Part shown: piece by piece, positions 8,617-17,046 of the stretch
How the letters are laid out: every line of letters begins with the position of its first letter
How positions within the stretch are numbered: position 1 is the first letter of the stretch
Source of the DNA: Nonomuraea harbinensis
Lineage (GTDB): Bacteria; Actinomycetota; Actinomycetes; Streptosporangiales; Streptosporangiaceae
Length of the DNA: 64,000 nucleotides
Assembly (NCBI RefSeq): GCF_019396385.1
Contig: NZ_JAHKRN010000027.1
Coordinates: 54,455 to 118,454, forward strand
Direction: 5' to 3'
The notes under the pieces: generated by a model
Databases searched by the model: none
Seen by the model: the letters and a program-made list of their open reading frames with translations, nothing else
What the model was told of the DNA's origin: nothing
Translations under genes and position numbers: made by a program

Positions 8617-8687
8617 GGATCCGTTCCGGACGATCTCGCCGGAGCCGTCACGCCCGACCCGGGACGGAATCCCCGACCGCTGACCGG

Positions 8688-9503
8688 TCAGCGCCGGGCG
8701 GTGGTGATGACGCGCTCGGTGAGCGTCATGAGCATGGCCGGGGAGGCGAGGTCCAGCGCCGGGTCGCGGCGGAGCACCGCCTCCTGCATCCGGCGCAGCC
8801 CCGGCCCCGGCTCGATGCCCAGGTCGCCGACCATGACAGACCGGGTGTCCCGGTAGACCGCGAGAGCCTCCGACGCCCGGGACGCCCGGTACAGCGCCAG
8901 CATGAGCTGGGCCCGGGGCCGTTCCCGCAGCGGGTGGGACAGGGTGTGGGCGGTGAGCATCGGCACCAGCGCGCGGTGGTCACCGGCGGCGAGGCGGAGG
9001 TCGGCGTGGTCCTCCAGCGCCATGAGGCGCTCCTCTTCCAGGCGTGCGGCCTCGACCTGGGCCCACGGAGCGGTGATGCCGGTCAGCGCGCCGCCCCGCC
9101 AGAGCGCCAGAGCGTGCTGGAACAGCGTGTCGGCAGTCGCCGCCTCGCCCCGGGCCCGCGCGGCGCCCGCCCGGCCGCTCAGCAGCGTGAACAGATGGGC
9201 GTCGACGTTCTCCCGCTCCACGTTCAGCCGGTATCCGCCGGCGACGGTCGTGATGACCTCGTTCTCCTGGTGCCTGGAGAGCAGGTCGCGGATCTTCGAC
9301 ACGACGATGTGCAGTTGCTTGGCCGCCGTCGCCGCCGTGCTCTGCCCCCAGACGTCTGCCAGCAGCTGTTCGGCGGGAACCACGTGGCCGGCGCTCAGCG
9401 CCAGCCGGGCCAGCAAGCCGACCCGCCGCTCACCGGCCACCTTGACCGGTTCGTCATCCGCCGTGACCTCCCATGGTCCGAGGATCTTGATTTTCAGTGC
9501 CAT
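8688..9503 (-). CDS. SARP-like regulator: winged-helix DNA-binding domain plus BTAD domain
   Basis: The 271-residue protein starts with a trans_reg_C/OmpR-type winged helix (MALKIKILGPWEVTADDEPV to about residue 95). A bacterial transcriptional activation domain (BTAD) follows to about residue 245, with the typical RLMALEDHADLRLAAGDH and LGIEPGPGLRRMQEAVL segments. This is the layout of small SARP activators of secondary metabolism. The ATG at 9503 has GGGGGG 5 bases upstream; longer frames upstream run antisense or out of frame. It is downstream of, and in the same direction as, the response regulator and kinase genes and may be the output of that system. Its target genes are unknown. Confidence 0.85.
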   Translation of the reverse strand: MALKIKILGPWEVTADDEPVKVAGERRVGLLARLALSAGHVVPAEQLLADVWGQSTAATAAKQLHIVVSKIRDLLSRHQENEVITTVAGGYRLNVERENVDAHLFTLLSGRAGAARARGEAATADTLFQHALALWRGGALTGITAPWAQVEAARLEEERLMALEDHADLRLAAGDHRALVPMLTAHTLSHPLRERPRAQLMLALYRASRASEALAVYRDTRSVMVGDLGIEPGPGLRRMQEAVLRRDPALDLASPAMLMTLTERVITTARR

Positions 9504-9580
9504 CCGGGCCCCCCTGTGTCGGCCGCAGCTTGATCGCAACTCTAGGGAGGCGGGCGGCGGGCCGGTGTCCGGCGAACGCC

Positions 9581-10282
9581 CTACAGCGTGGCCTCCGTGT
9601 GGTCGAGCGTCTGGTTGAGCTCGGCGAGCGTGATGACGCCGTCGTCGATGGCGCGGGTGACGAGGTCGCTCTTGGTGCGGGCGGCCCTGCCGACGTTGGC
9701 GTACTTGACGCGTACGCGCGCGATGTAGGTCTCGACGGTCTTGACGGTGATGTTGAGCTTCGCGGCGACGAGGTCCTTGGACGAGGAGACGAACCACGCC
9801 CGCAGCACCTCGGTCTCGCGCTGGGACAGGCGCGGCCGGTCCGGGGACTGGTCCGCGGCGAGCGCCCCGGACAGCGACGGCGCGGTGTAGGGCTCTCCCC
9901 GCGCCGCGGCCCTGATGGCCGTCACCAGGTGCTCGGGACCCTCCCGCTTGGTCAGGTAGGCGAGCGCGCCGAGGTCGACGCACTTGATCGCGGTGGCGTC
10001 GTCGGTGTGCTGGGAGTAGACGACCACGCGCCTGCCGCTGTGGACCAGCCTGCGCAGCTCGCCGAAGTCCGGCCTGCCGGGGACCAGCTCCAGATCGAAG
10101 ATCACCACGTCGGCGGCGGCGCCCGGCCCGGTCCACACGTCGGCGAGTCGCTCCCCCGCGTCGATGAGGTCGATCGGCGGCGCGGCCTCGGCGCACCAGG
10201 CGCTGACGCCCGCGGAGATGGCCGCGTGATCATCGACGATCACCGCGGTGATCACCTCGTCGCCGGCGCGGTGGGCTGCCAT
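9581..10282 (-). CDS. Two-component response regulator, NarL/LuxR type
   Basis: The 233-residue protein has a receiver domain with the phosphorylated aspartate most likely D63 in VVIFDLEL and acidic residues in IVDDHAA. A C-terminal LuxR-type helix-turn-helix follows (LSQRETEVLRAWF, then ITVKTVETYIARVRVKY). The start at 10282 is preferred over the ATG at 10297 because GGAGG stands 5-9 bases before it. It overlaps the upstream membrane sensor gene by 31 bases, so the two are probably co-translated. It should be phosphorylated by the kinase at 11366-12508. Confidence 0.85.
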   Translation of the reverse strand: MAAHRAGDEVITAVIVDDHAAISAGVSAWCAEAAPPIDLIDAGERLADVWTGPGAAADVVIFDLELVPGRPDFGELRRLVHSGRRVVVYSQHTDDATAIKCVDLGALAYLTKREGPEHLVTAIRAAARGEPYTAPSLSGALAADQSPDRPRLSQRETEVLRAWFVSSSKDLVAAKLNITVKTVETYIARVRVKYANVGRAARTKSDLVTRAIDDGVITLAELNQTLDHTEATL

Positions 10283-11373
10283 CGGACCTCCATCCATACC
10301 GTTTCGTCATTGCGCAGCGTCTCGACCAGCACTCCCGGCGTCGCCGGATCCGGCACGTCCACCTCGCCGCTGTCGGCGACGACGCTCACCGACACCAGGT
10401 CCGCGCTGCCCACGACGGTGACCCTGGCCCGGGAGGCGGCGGTGGCGAGCACGGTCAGCACCGGCTCGGTGAGATCGCGCCGGACGGCCACGGGGGGCGT
10501 CGGCCACTGCCCGCGCGTGTCCAGCTCCACCTCGACGCCCTTGCGGTCGGCGACGTCGGCGCAGTGGCGCAGCTCGTGTACCAGGGGGTCGGCGACGGTG
10601 TCGGTCTCGGCGAACAGCCGCCGCATCCGGGCCGCCTCGATGGCGCACAGCCGCTGGACGGCAGGATCGTCCGGCCGGAGCGAGTTGTCGGCGAACCCCT
10701 CCAGCAGCGGGATCGTGCTCGCCGATAGCTCGGTGAACCGCTGCTGCCTGCGGCGGTGCGACGCCGCCGCGACGGCTTCCACCACGCGCACCCGTTCGAG
10801 CTCCCGCTGGGCGGTGGTCGCCGCCGCGCTGAGGCCGCGGAGCACGGCCGCGCCCACGGCCACGCAGAGCGGAAAGCCGATCACGGTCACCGAGCCGGTG
10901 GCGAACCGGGCCAGGGCCTGCCGGTCGGGCTCGTCGAACAGGAACAGGTGGAGCAGGGCGACGAGCTCGTGAGCGGCCAGGAACCCCGCCGAGGTCCGCA
11001 ACGGGCGGTCGAGCAGCACGGTGAAGCCCGCCCAGTTCGCCGCCCCGAAGATCCAGTCGGTGGTGGTGGACGTCCGCCCGTCCGGCAGCGTCGCGTACGA
11101 GAGAGCGGACGCGGCGAGCACCACGGCGACGGCGGCCCAGCGCAGCCGGTTCCACGGGCGCCGCCGGACCAGCAGCACGGCCTCGCAGGCGAGCACGGCC
11201 GCCAGCATCGCGAGAGCCACGACCTGGGCGACCGGCCACTCGTACACGTCCCAGTGGCGCATCAGGTTGGCGCCGCCGAGCCCGCCGGCTATCGCCACGG
11301 CGACGAGCAGCGTCGCTATCCGGAGGCCGCGTTTGAGCTGGGCTCCGGTCCGCTCCCCGGCGGCGTCAGTCAT
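10252..11373 (-). CDS. Membrane sensor-like protein with a degenerate kinase domain
   Basis: The 373-residue protein has about five to six hydrophobic helices in the first 190 residues, then a helical basic stretch (SHRRRQQRFTEL) and a C-terminal region of about 170 residues. That position and its VELDTRG and ARVTVVG strands look like a histidine-kinase catalytic domain. I find no clear N-box or glycine-rich G-box, and no HisKA_3 phospho-histidine motif of the kind its neighbour has. It may be a pseudokinase or regulatory partner. It overlaps the kinase gene by 8 bases and the response regulator gene by 31. Confidence 0.6.
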   Translation of the reverse strand: MTDAAGERTGAQLKRGLRIATLLVAVAIAGGLGGANLMRHWDVYEWPVAQVVALAMLAAVLACEAVLLVRRRPWNRLRWAAVAVVLAASALSYATLPDGRTSTTTDWIFGAANWAGFTVLLDRPLRTSAGFLAAHELVALLHLFLFDEPDRQALARFATGSVTVIGFPLCVAVGAAVLRGLSAAATTAQRELERVRVVEAVAAASHRRRQQRFTELSASTIPLLEGFADNSLRPDDPAVQRLCAIEAARMRRLFAETDTVADPLVHELRHCADVADRKGVEVELDTRGQWPTPPVAVRRDLTEPVLTVLATAASRARVTVVGSADLVSVSVVADSGEVDVPDPATPGVLVETLRNDETVWMEVRWQPTAPATR

Positions 11374-12508
11374 GGCCGGCCGGCCATTCGAGCCGCACTC
11401 GGGTGCCCTCGCCCTCGGCGGAGACGACGGTGGCCGTGCCTCCGATGCGGGTCATCCTGCCGCGCACGGACTCGCGGATGCCGCGGCGGTGGCCCGGGAC
11501 GTCTTCCAGGGAGAATCCCTTTCCCTCGTCGATGATGTCGAGCCGCAGCGACCGGGAGTCCCCGCGCAGGCGGACGGTCGCCCGTGTCGTGCCCGAGTGG
11601 CGTCGCACGTTGGTGAGCGCCTCGCGCGCCGCGTCGGCGATGGGCGCCGCGACCCCCGCCGGGAGTGGTAAGCGTGCCGGCAGGTCGAACTCCACGGAGA
11701 GCTGGGCGGCGTCGAGGTCGGCCCTGAGCAGGTCGACGAGGTCGGCCGGGCGGGGCGTCCGCCTGCTGTCGGAACGCAGCCTGTCGAGGTCGCGGCGGGC
11801 CTGCGGGCCGAGCCAGGCGGAGTCGGAGCGCACCTGCCCGGTGCCGACCATCAGGAGGGTCGTCGCGGCCGTGTCGTGCAGGGCGTTGGCGAGCTCGCGT
11901 TCCTCGGCGCGGACGGCCGCCGCCGCCTGCGCGGCGGCACGCGCCCGGGCGGCCTCGGCCGCCATCCGGTCGGCCCTGTCTGCGGCCTGCCGCAGGAGGG
12001 TCCAGGCGGCTCTGGACAGCGCGGCCGCCGGCACCGCCCAGAGGTTGCCTCTGATCACACTCGGGTCCGGCACCGCCATGGCGACGATGACGGCCGCCCC
12101 GCCTCCGGCCACCAGAGCCACGGCGGCTCCCACGGGCAGCGAGGTGTGCCACTGCCACGTCACGCACGCGAAGGTGACCAGGAGCCGTGACCATCCGAAA
12201 TTGGTGTCCTCAAGCGCGCCGGTCCAGGTGACGCTCGCAGTCAGGGTCAGCAGGACGATCACGTCGGGGGCGAGCAGCGCGTCCCCCCGGCCCCGGCGCA
12301 GCCACCATACGTAGCCGCACGTCCACACCGCCGCGACGGCGACCATCGAGGCGGTGGCCGCGAAGTGCTCCGGGGACGCCCTGAACAGGGCGACAGCGCA
12401 GATCGGCACCAGCGTCGCCAGGCGCACGGCGGCCGCGTAACGGCGGCCGAACCGCACCAGCAGCCGTGCCGCTTCCTCCGCCACACCGGTCACCTCGCCC
12501 CACCGCAC
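11366..12508 (-). CDS. Two-component sensor histidine kinase (NarL-partner, HisKA_3 class)
   Basis: The 380-residue protein has about four to five membrane helices in the first 160 residues, then a coiled-coil-like alanine/arginine-rich linker. A dimerisation helix with the likely phosphorylated histidine in ELANALHDTAATTLL follows. The ATPase domain shows an N-box (DAAREALTNVRRHSG) and a G-box (IIDEGKGFSL). I chose the GTG at 12508, which has GAGG 6 bases upstream; an ATG at 12586 in frame has no ribosome-binding site. It should phosphorylate the response regulator at 9581-10282. Confidence 0.75.
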   Translation of the reverse strand: MRWGEVTGVAEEAARLLVRFGRRYAAAVRLATLVPICAVALFRASPEHFAATASMVAVAAVWTCGYVWWLRRGRGDALLAPDVIVLLTLTASVTWTGALEDTNFGWSRLLVTFACVTWQWHTSLPVGAAVALVAGGGAAVIVAMAVPDPSVIRGNLWAVPAAALSRAAWTLLRQAADRADRMAAEAARARAAAQAAAAVRAEERELANALHDTAATTLLMVGTGQVRSDSAWLGPQARRDLDRLRSDSRRTPRPADLVDLLRADLDAAQLSVEFDLPARLPLPAGVAAPIADAAREALTNVRRHSGTTRATVRLRGDSRSLRLDIIDEGKGFSLEDVPGHRRGIRESVRGRMTRIGGTATVVSAEGEGTRVRLEWPAGHD

Positions 12509-12632
12509 GCGGCCCTCGTCGTGAGGCAGCCTAATGACTCGGCCTGCCCGGCCGGAACACGTCGATCGACAAGGGCGCCGGTTCACGAGCCCGGCATGAT
12601 CTCGGGGAACGTCCGGAAGATCTCGTCGTGAT

Positions 12633-12776
12633 CGCTACGGCTCCGACATGGCCTTCGTCGCCCGCATGGCGCAGCTGGCCGGGTTCGAGCTGGAGAGCAG
12701 GCATGCCGACTGGTCCGGCGCCGCCTTCACCGCCGAGTCGCGTTCGCACGTGTCGGTCTACCGCCTTCCCGCCTGA
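12633..12776 (+). pseudogene. Remnant of a methyltransferase 3' end (duplicate of 8612 gene)
   Basis: The frame from 12633 to the stop at 12774-12776 encodes the last 36 residues of the 7875-8612 methyltransferase almost unchanged (LAGFELESRHADWSG and onward). About ten poorly matching residues precede them. No start codon, motif I or the rest of the enzyme is present, so this is a broken copy. It fills most of the gap of about 360 bases between the kinase gene and the NmrA-like gene; 12509-12632 holds nothing I can identify beyond the kinase promoter region. Confidence 0.8.
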
Positions 12777-12780
12777 CCGC
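12665..12780 (+). repeat. 116-bp direct repeat, copy 2
   Basis: This is the second copy of 8501-8616 with two mismatches. Homology stops sharply at 12780 and fades upstream of 12665. Confidence 0.9.
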
Positions 12781-12816
12781 ACAATTTCCCCGGAGTTGGC
12801 ACGGACTGCGGGCTTG

Positions 12817-12859
12817 CCTTGTCCCAGGGGCGGGAACCCTGGTTCACCGGGGGACAAGG
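12817..12859 (+). promoter_or_regulatory. Inverted repeat in the leader of the 12871 gene
   Basis: CCTTGTCCC (12817-12825) pairs with GGGACAAGG (12851-12859), and inside it CCAGGG (12824-12829) pairs with CCCTGG (12837-12842), sharing two bases with the outer arm. The 3' arm runs into the AAGGAAGG ribosome-binding site of the 12871 gene. A folded leader would therefore reduce translation. It could equally be a protein-binding operator. Confidence 0.45.
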
Positions 12860-12870
12860 AAGGCGTTGTC

Positions 12871-13617
12871 ATGAAGATCGTGGTAATCGGCGGGACGGGC
12901 CTGATCGGGTCGAAGCTCGTGACCCGGCTCGGCGAGTACGGGCACGAGGCGGTGGCGGCGGCGCGGAACACCGGGGTCGACACCCTGACGGGCGAAGGGC
13001 TCGCCGAGGTCCTGTCCGGCGCGGCCGTGGTGATCGACGTGTCGAACTCCCCGTCGTTCGAGGAGAGCGCCGTCATGCAGTTCTTCGAGACCTCCACGCG
13101 CAACCTGCTCGCCGCGGAGTCCGACGCCGGCGTCGGGCATCACGTCGCGCTGTCGGTGGTGGGCACCGAGCGGCTGCCGGACAGCGGCTACTTCCAGGCC
13201 AAGCTCGCCCAGGAGCGGCTGATCGAGAAGGCGGGGATCCCCTTCTCGCTCGTGCACGCGACCCAGTTCTTCGAGTTCACCCGGACGATCGCCGACGCCG
13301 CCTCCACCGACGGCCGCACCGTACGGATCGCGCCGGTGCTCTACCAGCCCATCGCGGGCGACGAGGTCGCCAAGGAGGTCGGCAGGACCGCGGTGGGGTC
13401 GCCGCTGAACGGCAGGGTCGAGGTCGCCGGGCCGGAGCAGTTCAGGATGGACGAGTTCTTCCGCGACGCGCTCGCCGCCTGGGGCGACCCGCGCCAGGTG
13501 GTCACCGACCCGGACGCGCGCTATTTCGGGGCCGAGCTGCACGAGCGTTCGCTGGTGCCGGGCGAGGGCGCGGTGCTCGGCGAGATCCGCTACGCCGACT
13601 GGCCGGGCCGCGTGTAG
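12871..13617 (+). CDS. NmrA-like NAD(P)-binding reductase
   Basis: The 248-residue protein starts MKIVVIGGTGLIGSKLV, the dinucleotide-binding motif GGTGLIG of atypical SDRs. It then follows the NmrA/TMR-like pattern with HHVALSVVGTERL, a YFQAKLAQE segment and PFSLVHATQFFEF. This family includes NAD(P)H-dependent reductases and redox sensors; the substrate is not known. AAGGAAGG lies about 8 bases before the ATG, at the base of the inverted repeat. It resembles the 7093-7830 protein in family and general layout. Confidence 0.75.
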   Translation: MKIVVIGGTGLIGSKLVTRLGEYGHEAVAAARNTGVDTLTGEGLAEVLSGAAVVIDVSNSPSFEESAVMQFFETSTRNLLAAESDAGVGHHVALSVVGTERLPDSGYFQAKLAQERLIEKAGIPFSLVHATQFFEFTRTIADAASTDGRTVRIAPVLYQPIAGDEVAKEVGRTAVGSPLNGRVEVAGPEQFRMDEFFRDALAAWGDPRQVVTDPDARYFGAELHERSLVPGEGAVLGEIRYADWPGRV

Positions 13618-13729
13618 CCCGTCGGCCCTCGTTTCGAGGATTCTCTTAGTGATTGCGGGCGGATGACCGCGTCCCCCAGGCTCTGTGCACAATAGCCATC
13701 GGCCGGGCTCGACCGGCGGCTGGGGGACG

Positions 13730-14608
13730 ATGAACGGGTACTCGGAACTGCGACTCGGACCGCTGGACGAGGTCAGGGCGACGGTGGCGCTGCACCCCGG
13801 CGTCAGCCTGCTGTCGCTGGCCGCGGGCAGCGTGGGCGGCCGGCCGCACGGTGTGCCCGGTCACTGGCGGCGCGGGGTGGCCGGCGTGATCGGCGAGGAC
13901 GCGGCCGCGCTGAGGCCGCTGTTCGACCCGTACTGTTCGATCATCCCCGACTGCCTGACGGCGACGGCCACGATGGTCGAGGGCGACGTCGAGACCTATC
14001 TGGAGATGCTTGAGGACCTGGGTCCGGCGACCCTGATCAGGCTGTGGGAGGACTTCGCGCCGACGTGGCACCGTGCAGGCGGGCTGCTCGGCAAGGAGCG
14101 CGAGCGGGTGGGCGTCGCGGCGGTCACCGGCGCCCTGGAGGCCGTGCTCACCGGCCTGAACAGCAGGTTCAGGTTCGGCGGCACCTCCATCAGGCTGCCG
14201 GACCAGCAGGGCCGGCGGTTCGACCTGGGCGGCAGGAAGCTGACGTTCGTGCCGGTCGTCTCCGGTCACGGCGCGTGCCTGTTCTCCTTCGACCGGCCGG
14301 GGCTGGCGTGGATCGGCTACCCCGTGCCCGCCGTGGGCCTGCTCTGGTCCGGCCACGAGGCGGAGAGCGACGAGAAGGACAGCCTGGCCCTGACGGTCGG
14401 CCGGGTGCGCGCCACGATACTGAGGGCAGGCCGGGTGCCACTCACCATGGGCGAGCTGGCCGGCCTCCTGAGCTGCACCCCGGCCACGGCCAGCTACCAC
14501 TGCGACCAGTTGCAGGCGGCGGGCCTCCTGGAGCGCGAGCGGCACGGCCGCCACGTGCGCATCGGTCTGACCTCACGGGGCGAGGCCCTGGTCGATTTGA
14601 TGAGCTGA
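13730..14608 (+). CDS. Winged-helix transcription regulator with C-terminal HTH (ArsR-like)
   Basis: The 292-residue protein has an N-terminal region of about 220 residues of unknown function. A C-terminal winged-helix domain follows (LTMGELAGLLSCTPATASYHCDQL, then LLERERHGRHVRIGLT), a normal ArsR/MarR-like reader head. The arrangement is that of long ArsR-family regulators with a DUF5937-like N-terminal domain. The ATG at 13730 is chosen for its GGGGGA ribosome-binding site; an upstream in-frame ATG at 13685 lacks one. It stands alone and its target is not evident. Confidence 0.65.
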   Translation: MNGYSELRLGPLDEVRATVALHPGVSLLSLAAGSVGGRPHGVPGHWRRGVAGVIGEDAAALRPLFDPYCSIIPDCLTATATMVEGDVETYLEMLEDLGPATLIRLWEDFAPTWHRAGGLLGKERERVGVAAVTGALEAVLTGLNSRFRFGGTSIRLPDQQGRRFDLGGRKLTFVPVVSGHGACLFSFDRPGLAWIGYPVPAVGLLWSGHEAESDEKDSLALTVGRVRATILRAGRVPLTMGELAGLLSCTPATASYHCDQLQAAGLLERERHGRHVRIGLTSRGEALVDLMS

Positions 14609-14697
14609 CTGTCAGGCGGGTTTCGAAATGATCGAGTCCGCCGGCGAACTGCTGCGGGCCGGCGGCGCACGCGCACCGGCCGCTGACGCGGGGGCGG

Positions 14698-15921
14698 CTA
14701 CGGCTCTGACATGGCTCCCGTCGGCCGGACGGGCTCGGCGGGGCCGGGACGGGGCGGGTTCCTGGGCGGCAGTGCGGCGATCAGGAAGGGGATGACCACG
14801 AGCGAGGACAGCGCCCACACGCTGTGGAACTGCCACCAGCCCATCCCGGTGAACATCTGGACGCGCAGGTAGCCGGCCGCCGCCCAGGCGCTGGTCACCG
14901 TGATCACCGGCCAGGTGGCGCGGCCGGCGCGGGCCAGGAGGTAGGGCACCGGCCACATCAGGTACTGGGCGCCGAGCCGGTAGGTCAGGATGAGGAAGAC
15001 GAGCAGCAGGACCAGGGTCAGGTCGACCGGGTCGGCCCCGCGCCACCACCATCCGGCCGCCAGCAGCCCGGCGACCAGCACGAGCATGCCGATCCTGCCG
15101 AGGACGGACGAGACGTCCTGGTCGCCGCCCGTGACCAGGGCGGTCCAGCCCCAGTCGCCCACCACCGGGCGCGTCGACATGATGGCCCTGCCCAGGTCGA
15201 CGAGCCCGGTGACCGGCGTGTCCAGGAACACCGCGCTGCTGAGCAGCCACAGCCCGGGAACGGCCGCGGTCCAGCCGAGCACCACCAGGCGGCGCGACCC
15301 CGCGACGGCGAGCACCACTCCCGGCACGAGCAGCACCGACCAGTTGGTGCAGGCCACCGACAGGCCGATGAGCACGCCGGCCCAGTGGGCGCGCCCGGCG
15401 CGGGCGGCGACCAGCGCGGCCACCCCGAAGACCAGGGTGAGCGGCGGGAACTGGCCGTGGATGCCGCTCACCATGATGCCGAGCGGCACGCACGCGTACT
15501 GGAAGCCCCGCAGCGCCCCGCGCTCGCCGGCGAGCTTGGCCACCAGCGGGATCAGCGCGAGGTCGGCCAGCACGGGGACGATCCGGCCCGACCAGTTCCA
15601 GGAGAGCCCGATGAGGTCGCCCAGCTCCTTCTGGCCCGCCAGCACGTAGGCGAGGAACGGCAGGAAGTGCCAGCCTCCGTCGCGCATGTGGGTGGTCGGG
15701 TTGCGGCCTTCGAGCACCTCGGCGGCCGCCATCGAGAAGTCGTTGGCGAAGTCGTACGGCTGGGCGGGGTCCTGCGCGGCCCAGGCCATCGCGATGATCC
15801 GGAGCACGGCCCCGACCGCCAGCGCCGCCCACAGCGGCGGCGCCCAGCCGCGCCGTTGCGCGGCCAGTGCCAGGACCAGGCCGGCCACAAGGGGAGGGCC
15901 CACCACCAGAGCTGGGCTCAC
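14698..15921 (-). CDS. Integral-membrane GT-C type glycosyltransferase (mannosyltransferase-like)
   Basis: The 407-residue protein has about ten to eleven hydrophobic helices. Its first external loop has acidic residues in PYDFANDFSMAAAEVL and a later GRNPTTHMRDGG, the usual place for the catalytic acid and lipid-phosphate-sugar binding in GT-C enzymes. Such enzymes use polyprenyl-phosphate sugars. The GT2 enzyme encoded at 17047-17886 is of the type that makes polyprenyl-phosphate sugars, so the two probably work together. The GTG at 15921 has GGAGGA 6 bases upstream; a second GTG at 15927 overlaps that site and is less likely. The exact sugar and acceptor are unknown. Confidence 0.65.
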   Translation of the reverse strand: MSPALVVGPPLVAGLVLALAAQRRGWAPPLWAALAVGAVLRIIAMAWAAQDPAQPYDFANDFSMAAAEVLEGRNPTTHMRDGGWHFLPFLAYVLAGQKELGDLIGLSWNWSGRIVPVLADLALIPLVAKLAGERGALRGFQYACVPLGIMVSGIHGQFPPLTLVFGVAALVAARAGRAHWAGVLIGLSVACTNWSVLLVPGVVLAVAGSRRLVVLGWTAAVPGLWLLSSAVFLDTPVTGLVDLGRAIMSTRPVVGDWGWTALVTGGDQDVSSVLGRIGMLVLVAGLLAAGWWWRGADPVDLTLVLLLVFLILTYRLGAQYLMWPVPYLLARAGRATWPVITVTSAWAAAGYLRVQMFTGMGWWQFHSVWALSSLVVIPFLIAALPPRNPPRPGPAEPVRPTGAMSEP

Positions 15922-16093
15922 GTACACTCCTCCAACTGCCTCGCGGTCGGTCGACAGGACGACAAAGACCGTAGCCTACGCAGGGAGTCCAAGCGTTTGC
16001 TGGGAATGCCCTCCACATCGTCAGAACCGATGCGGGTCCACCCTCCGGATGCCGGTATCGTCGCTGGGACCTGAGGGAAAGGAATGCCAGGAG

Positions 16094-17011
16094 ATGCCGG
16101 AGGTGGCCGGGGCCCGCGTGCTCGTCACGGGCGGAGCGGGGTTCATCGGAAAGCGGTTGGTGGCGGCGCTGCTCGCCGAGAAGGCCGAGGTGACGGTCGT
16201 CGACCTCGACCCGCACCCGGATCCCGGCGTGCTGTCCGTCGTGGGCGACCTGCGCGATCCCGGGGTGCGCGAGCGGGCGGTGACGGCCGGGCTCGACGCG
16301 GTGGTCCACCTCGCCGCCGTCACGTCGGTGCTCCGCTCGGTGGAAGACCCGGTCGGGACATACCAGACCAACGTCGAGGCCACGGCGGGGCTGCTGGAGC
16401 TCGCCAGGGAGCGCGGGGTGCCGCGGTTCCTGCTGGCGTCCACCAACGCCGTCACCGGCGACGTGGGCGGCGTCCGGATCAGCGAGAGCCTGGCGCTGCG
16501 CCCGCTCACGCCGTACGGCGCGACCAAGGCCGCGGGCGAGATGCTGCTCAGCGCCTATTCCGGCGTCTACGGCATGCGTACGAGCGCGCTGCGCTTCGCC
16601 AACGTGTACGGCCCGGGGATGCTCCACAAGGACAGCTTCGTCCCGAGGCTGATGCGGGCGGCCGCCGAGGGTAGGGGGGTCCAGGTGTACGGCGACGGCG
16701 CCCAGCTCCGCGACTACGTCCACGTCGACGACGTCGTGCAGGCGATCCTGCTCGCCTGGCGCGAGGACCACGACGGTCCCCTGATCGTCGGGTCCGGCAC
16801 GTCGGTGAGCGTGCACGACCTGATCGACGCGGCGCGGACGGTCACCGGTGCGCCCATCCCGGTCGAGCACGTCCCCGCGAAGCAGGGCGAGATGCCGGCG
16901 GTCGTGCTCGACATCTCGGCGGCGAAGGCCCTCGGATATCAGCCTCGCCACGATTTGACCTCGGGAATGGCCACAGTATGGCCGGACTTCACGCCATCTG
17001 CAGCAGAATGA
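16094..17011 (+). CDS. NAD-dependent nucleotide-sugar epimerase/dehydratase
   Basis: The 305-residue extended SDR has the NAD motif VTGGAGFIGKRL at residues 10-21, the conserved HLAAVTSV, the catalytic serine/threonine region LLASTNAV, and the YxxxK pair in TPYGATKAAGEML. It ends with the family motif RDYVHVDDVVQAI. These mark a UDP-glucose 4-epimerase or dTDP-glucose 4,6-dehydratase relative, but I cannot choose the reaction. It is followed 35 bases later by the GT2 gene. The ATG at 16094 has AAGGA about 10 bases upstream; an in-frame ATG at 16049 is possible. Confidence 0.8.
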   Translation: MPEVAGARVLVTGGAGFIGKRLVAALLAEKAEVTVVDLDPHPDPGVLSVVGDLRDPGVRERAVTAGLDAVVHLAAVTSVLRSVEDPVGTYQTNVEATAGLLELARERGVPRFLLASTNAVTGDVGGVRISESLALRPLTPYGATKAAGEMLLSAYSGVYGMRTSALRFANVYGPGMLHKDSFVPRLMRAAAEGRGVQVYGDGAQLRDYVHVDDVVQAILLAWREDHDGPLIVGSGTSVSVHDLIDAARTVTGAPIPVEHVPAKQGEMPAVVLDISAAKALGYQPRHDLTSGMATVWPDFTPSAAE

Positions 17012-17046
17012 TCTGCGGCTAAAAGCGACAAACCGGAGGAAGACGC

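Noticed and set aside
12793..12816. TTGGCACG...TTGC string resembling a sigma-54 promoter
   Set aside because: Actinomycetes lack sigma-54 and the spacing does not fit; chance match in GC-rich DNA.
14680..14720. GCTACGGCTCTGACATGGC resembling 12635-12653
   Set aside because: Nineteen bases with one mismatch and no wider homology; likely chance at this GC content, and too short to link to the 116-bp repeats.
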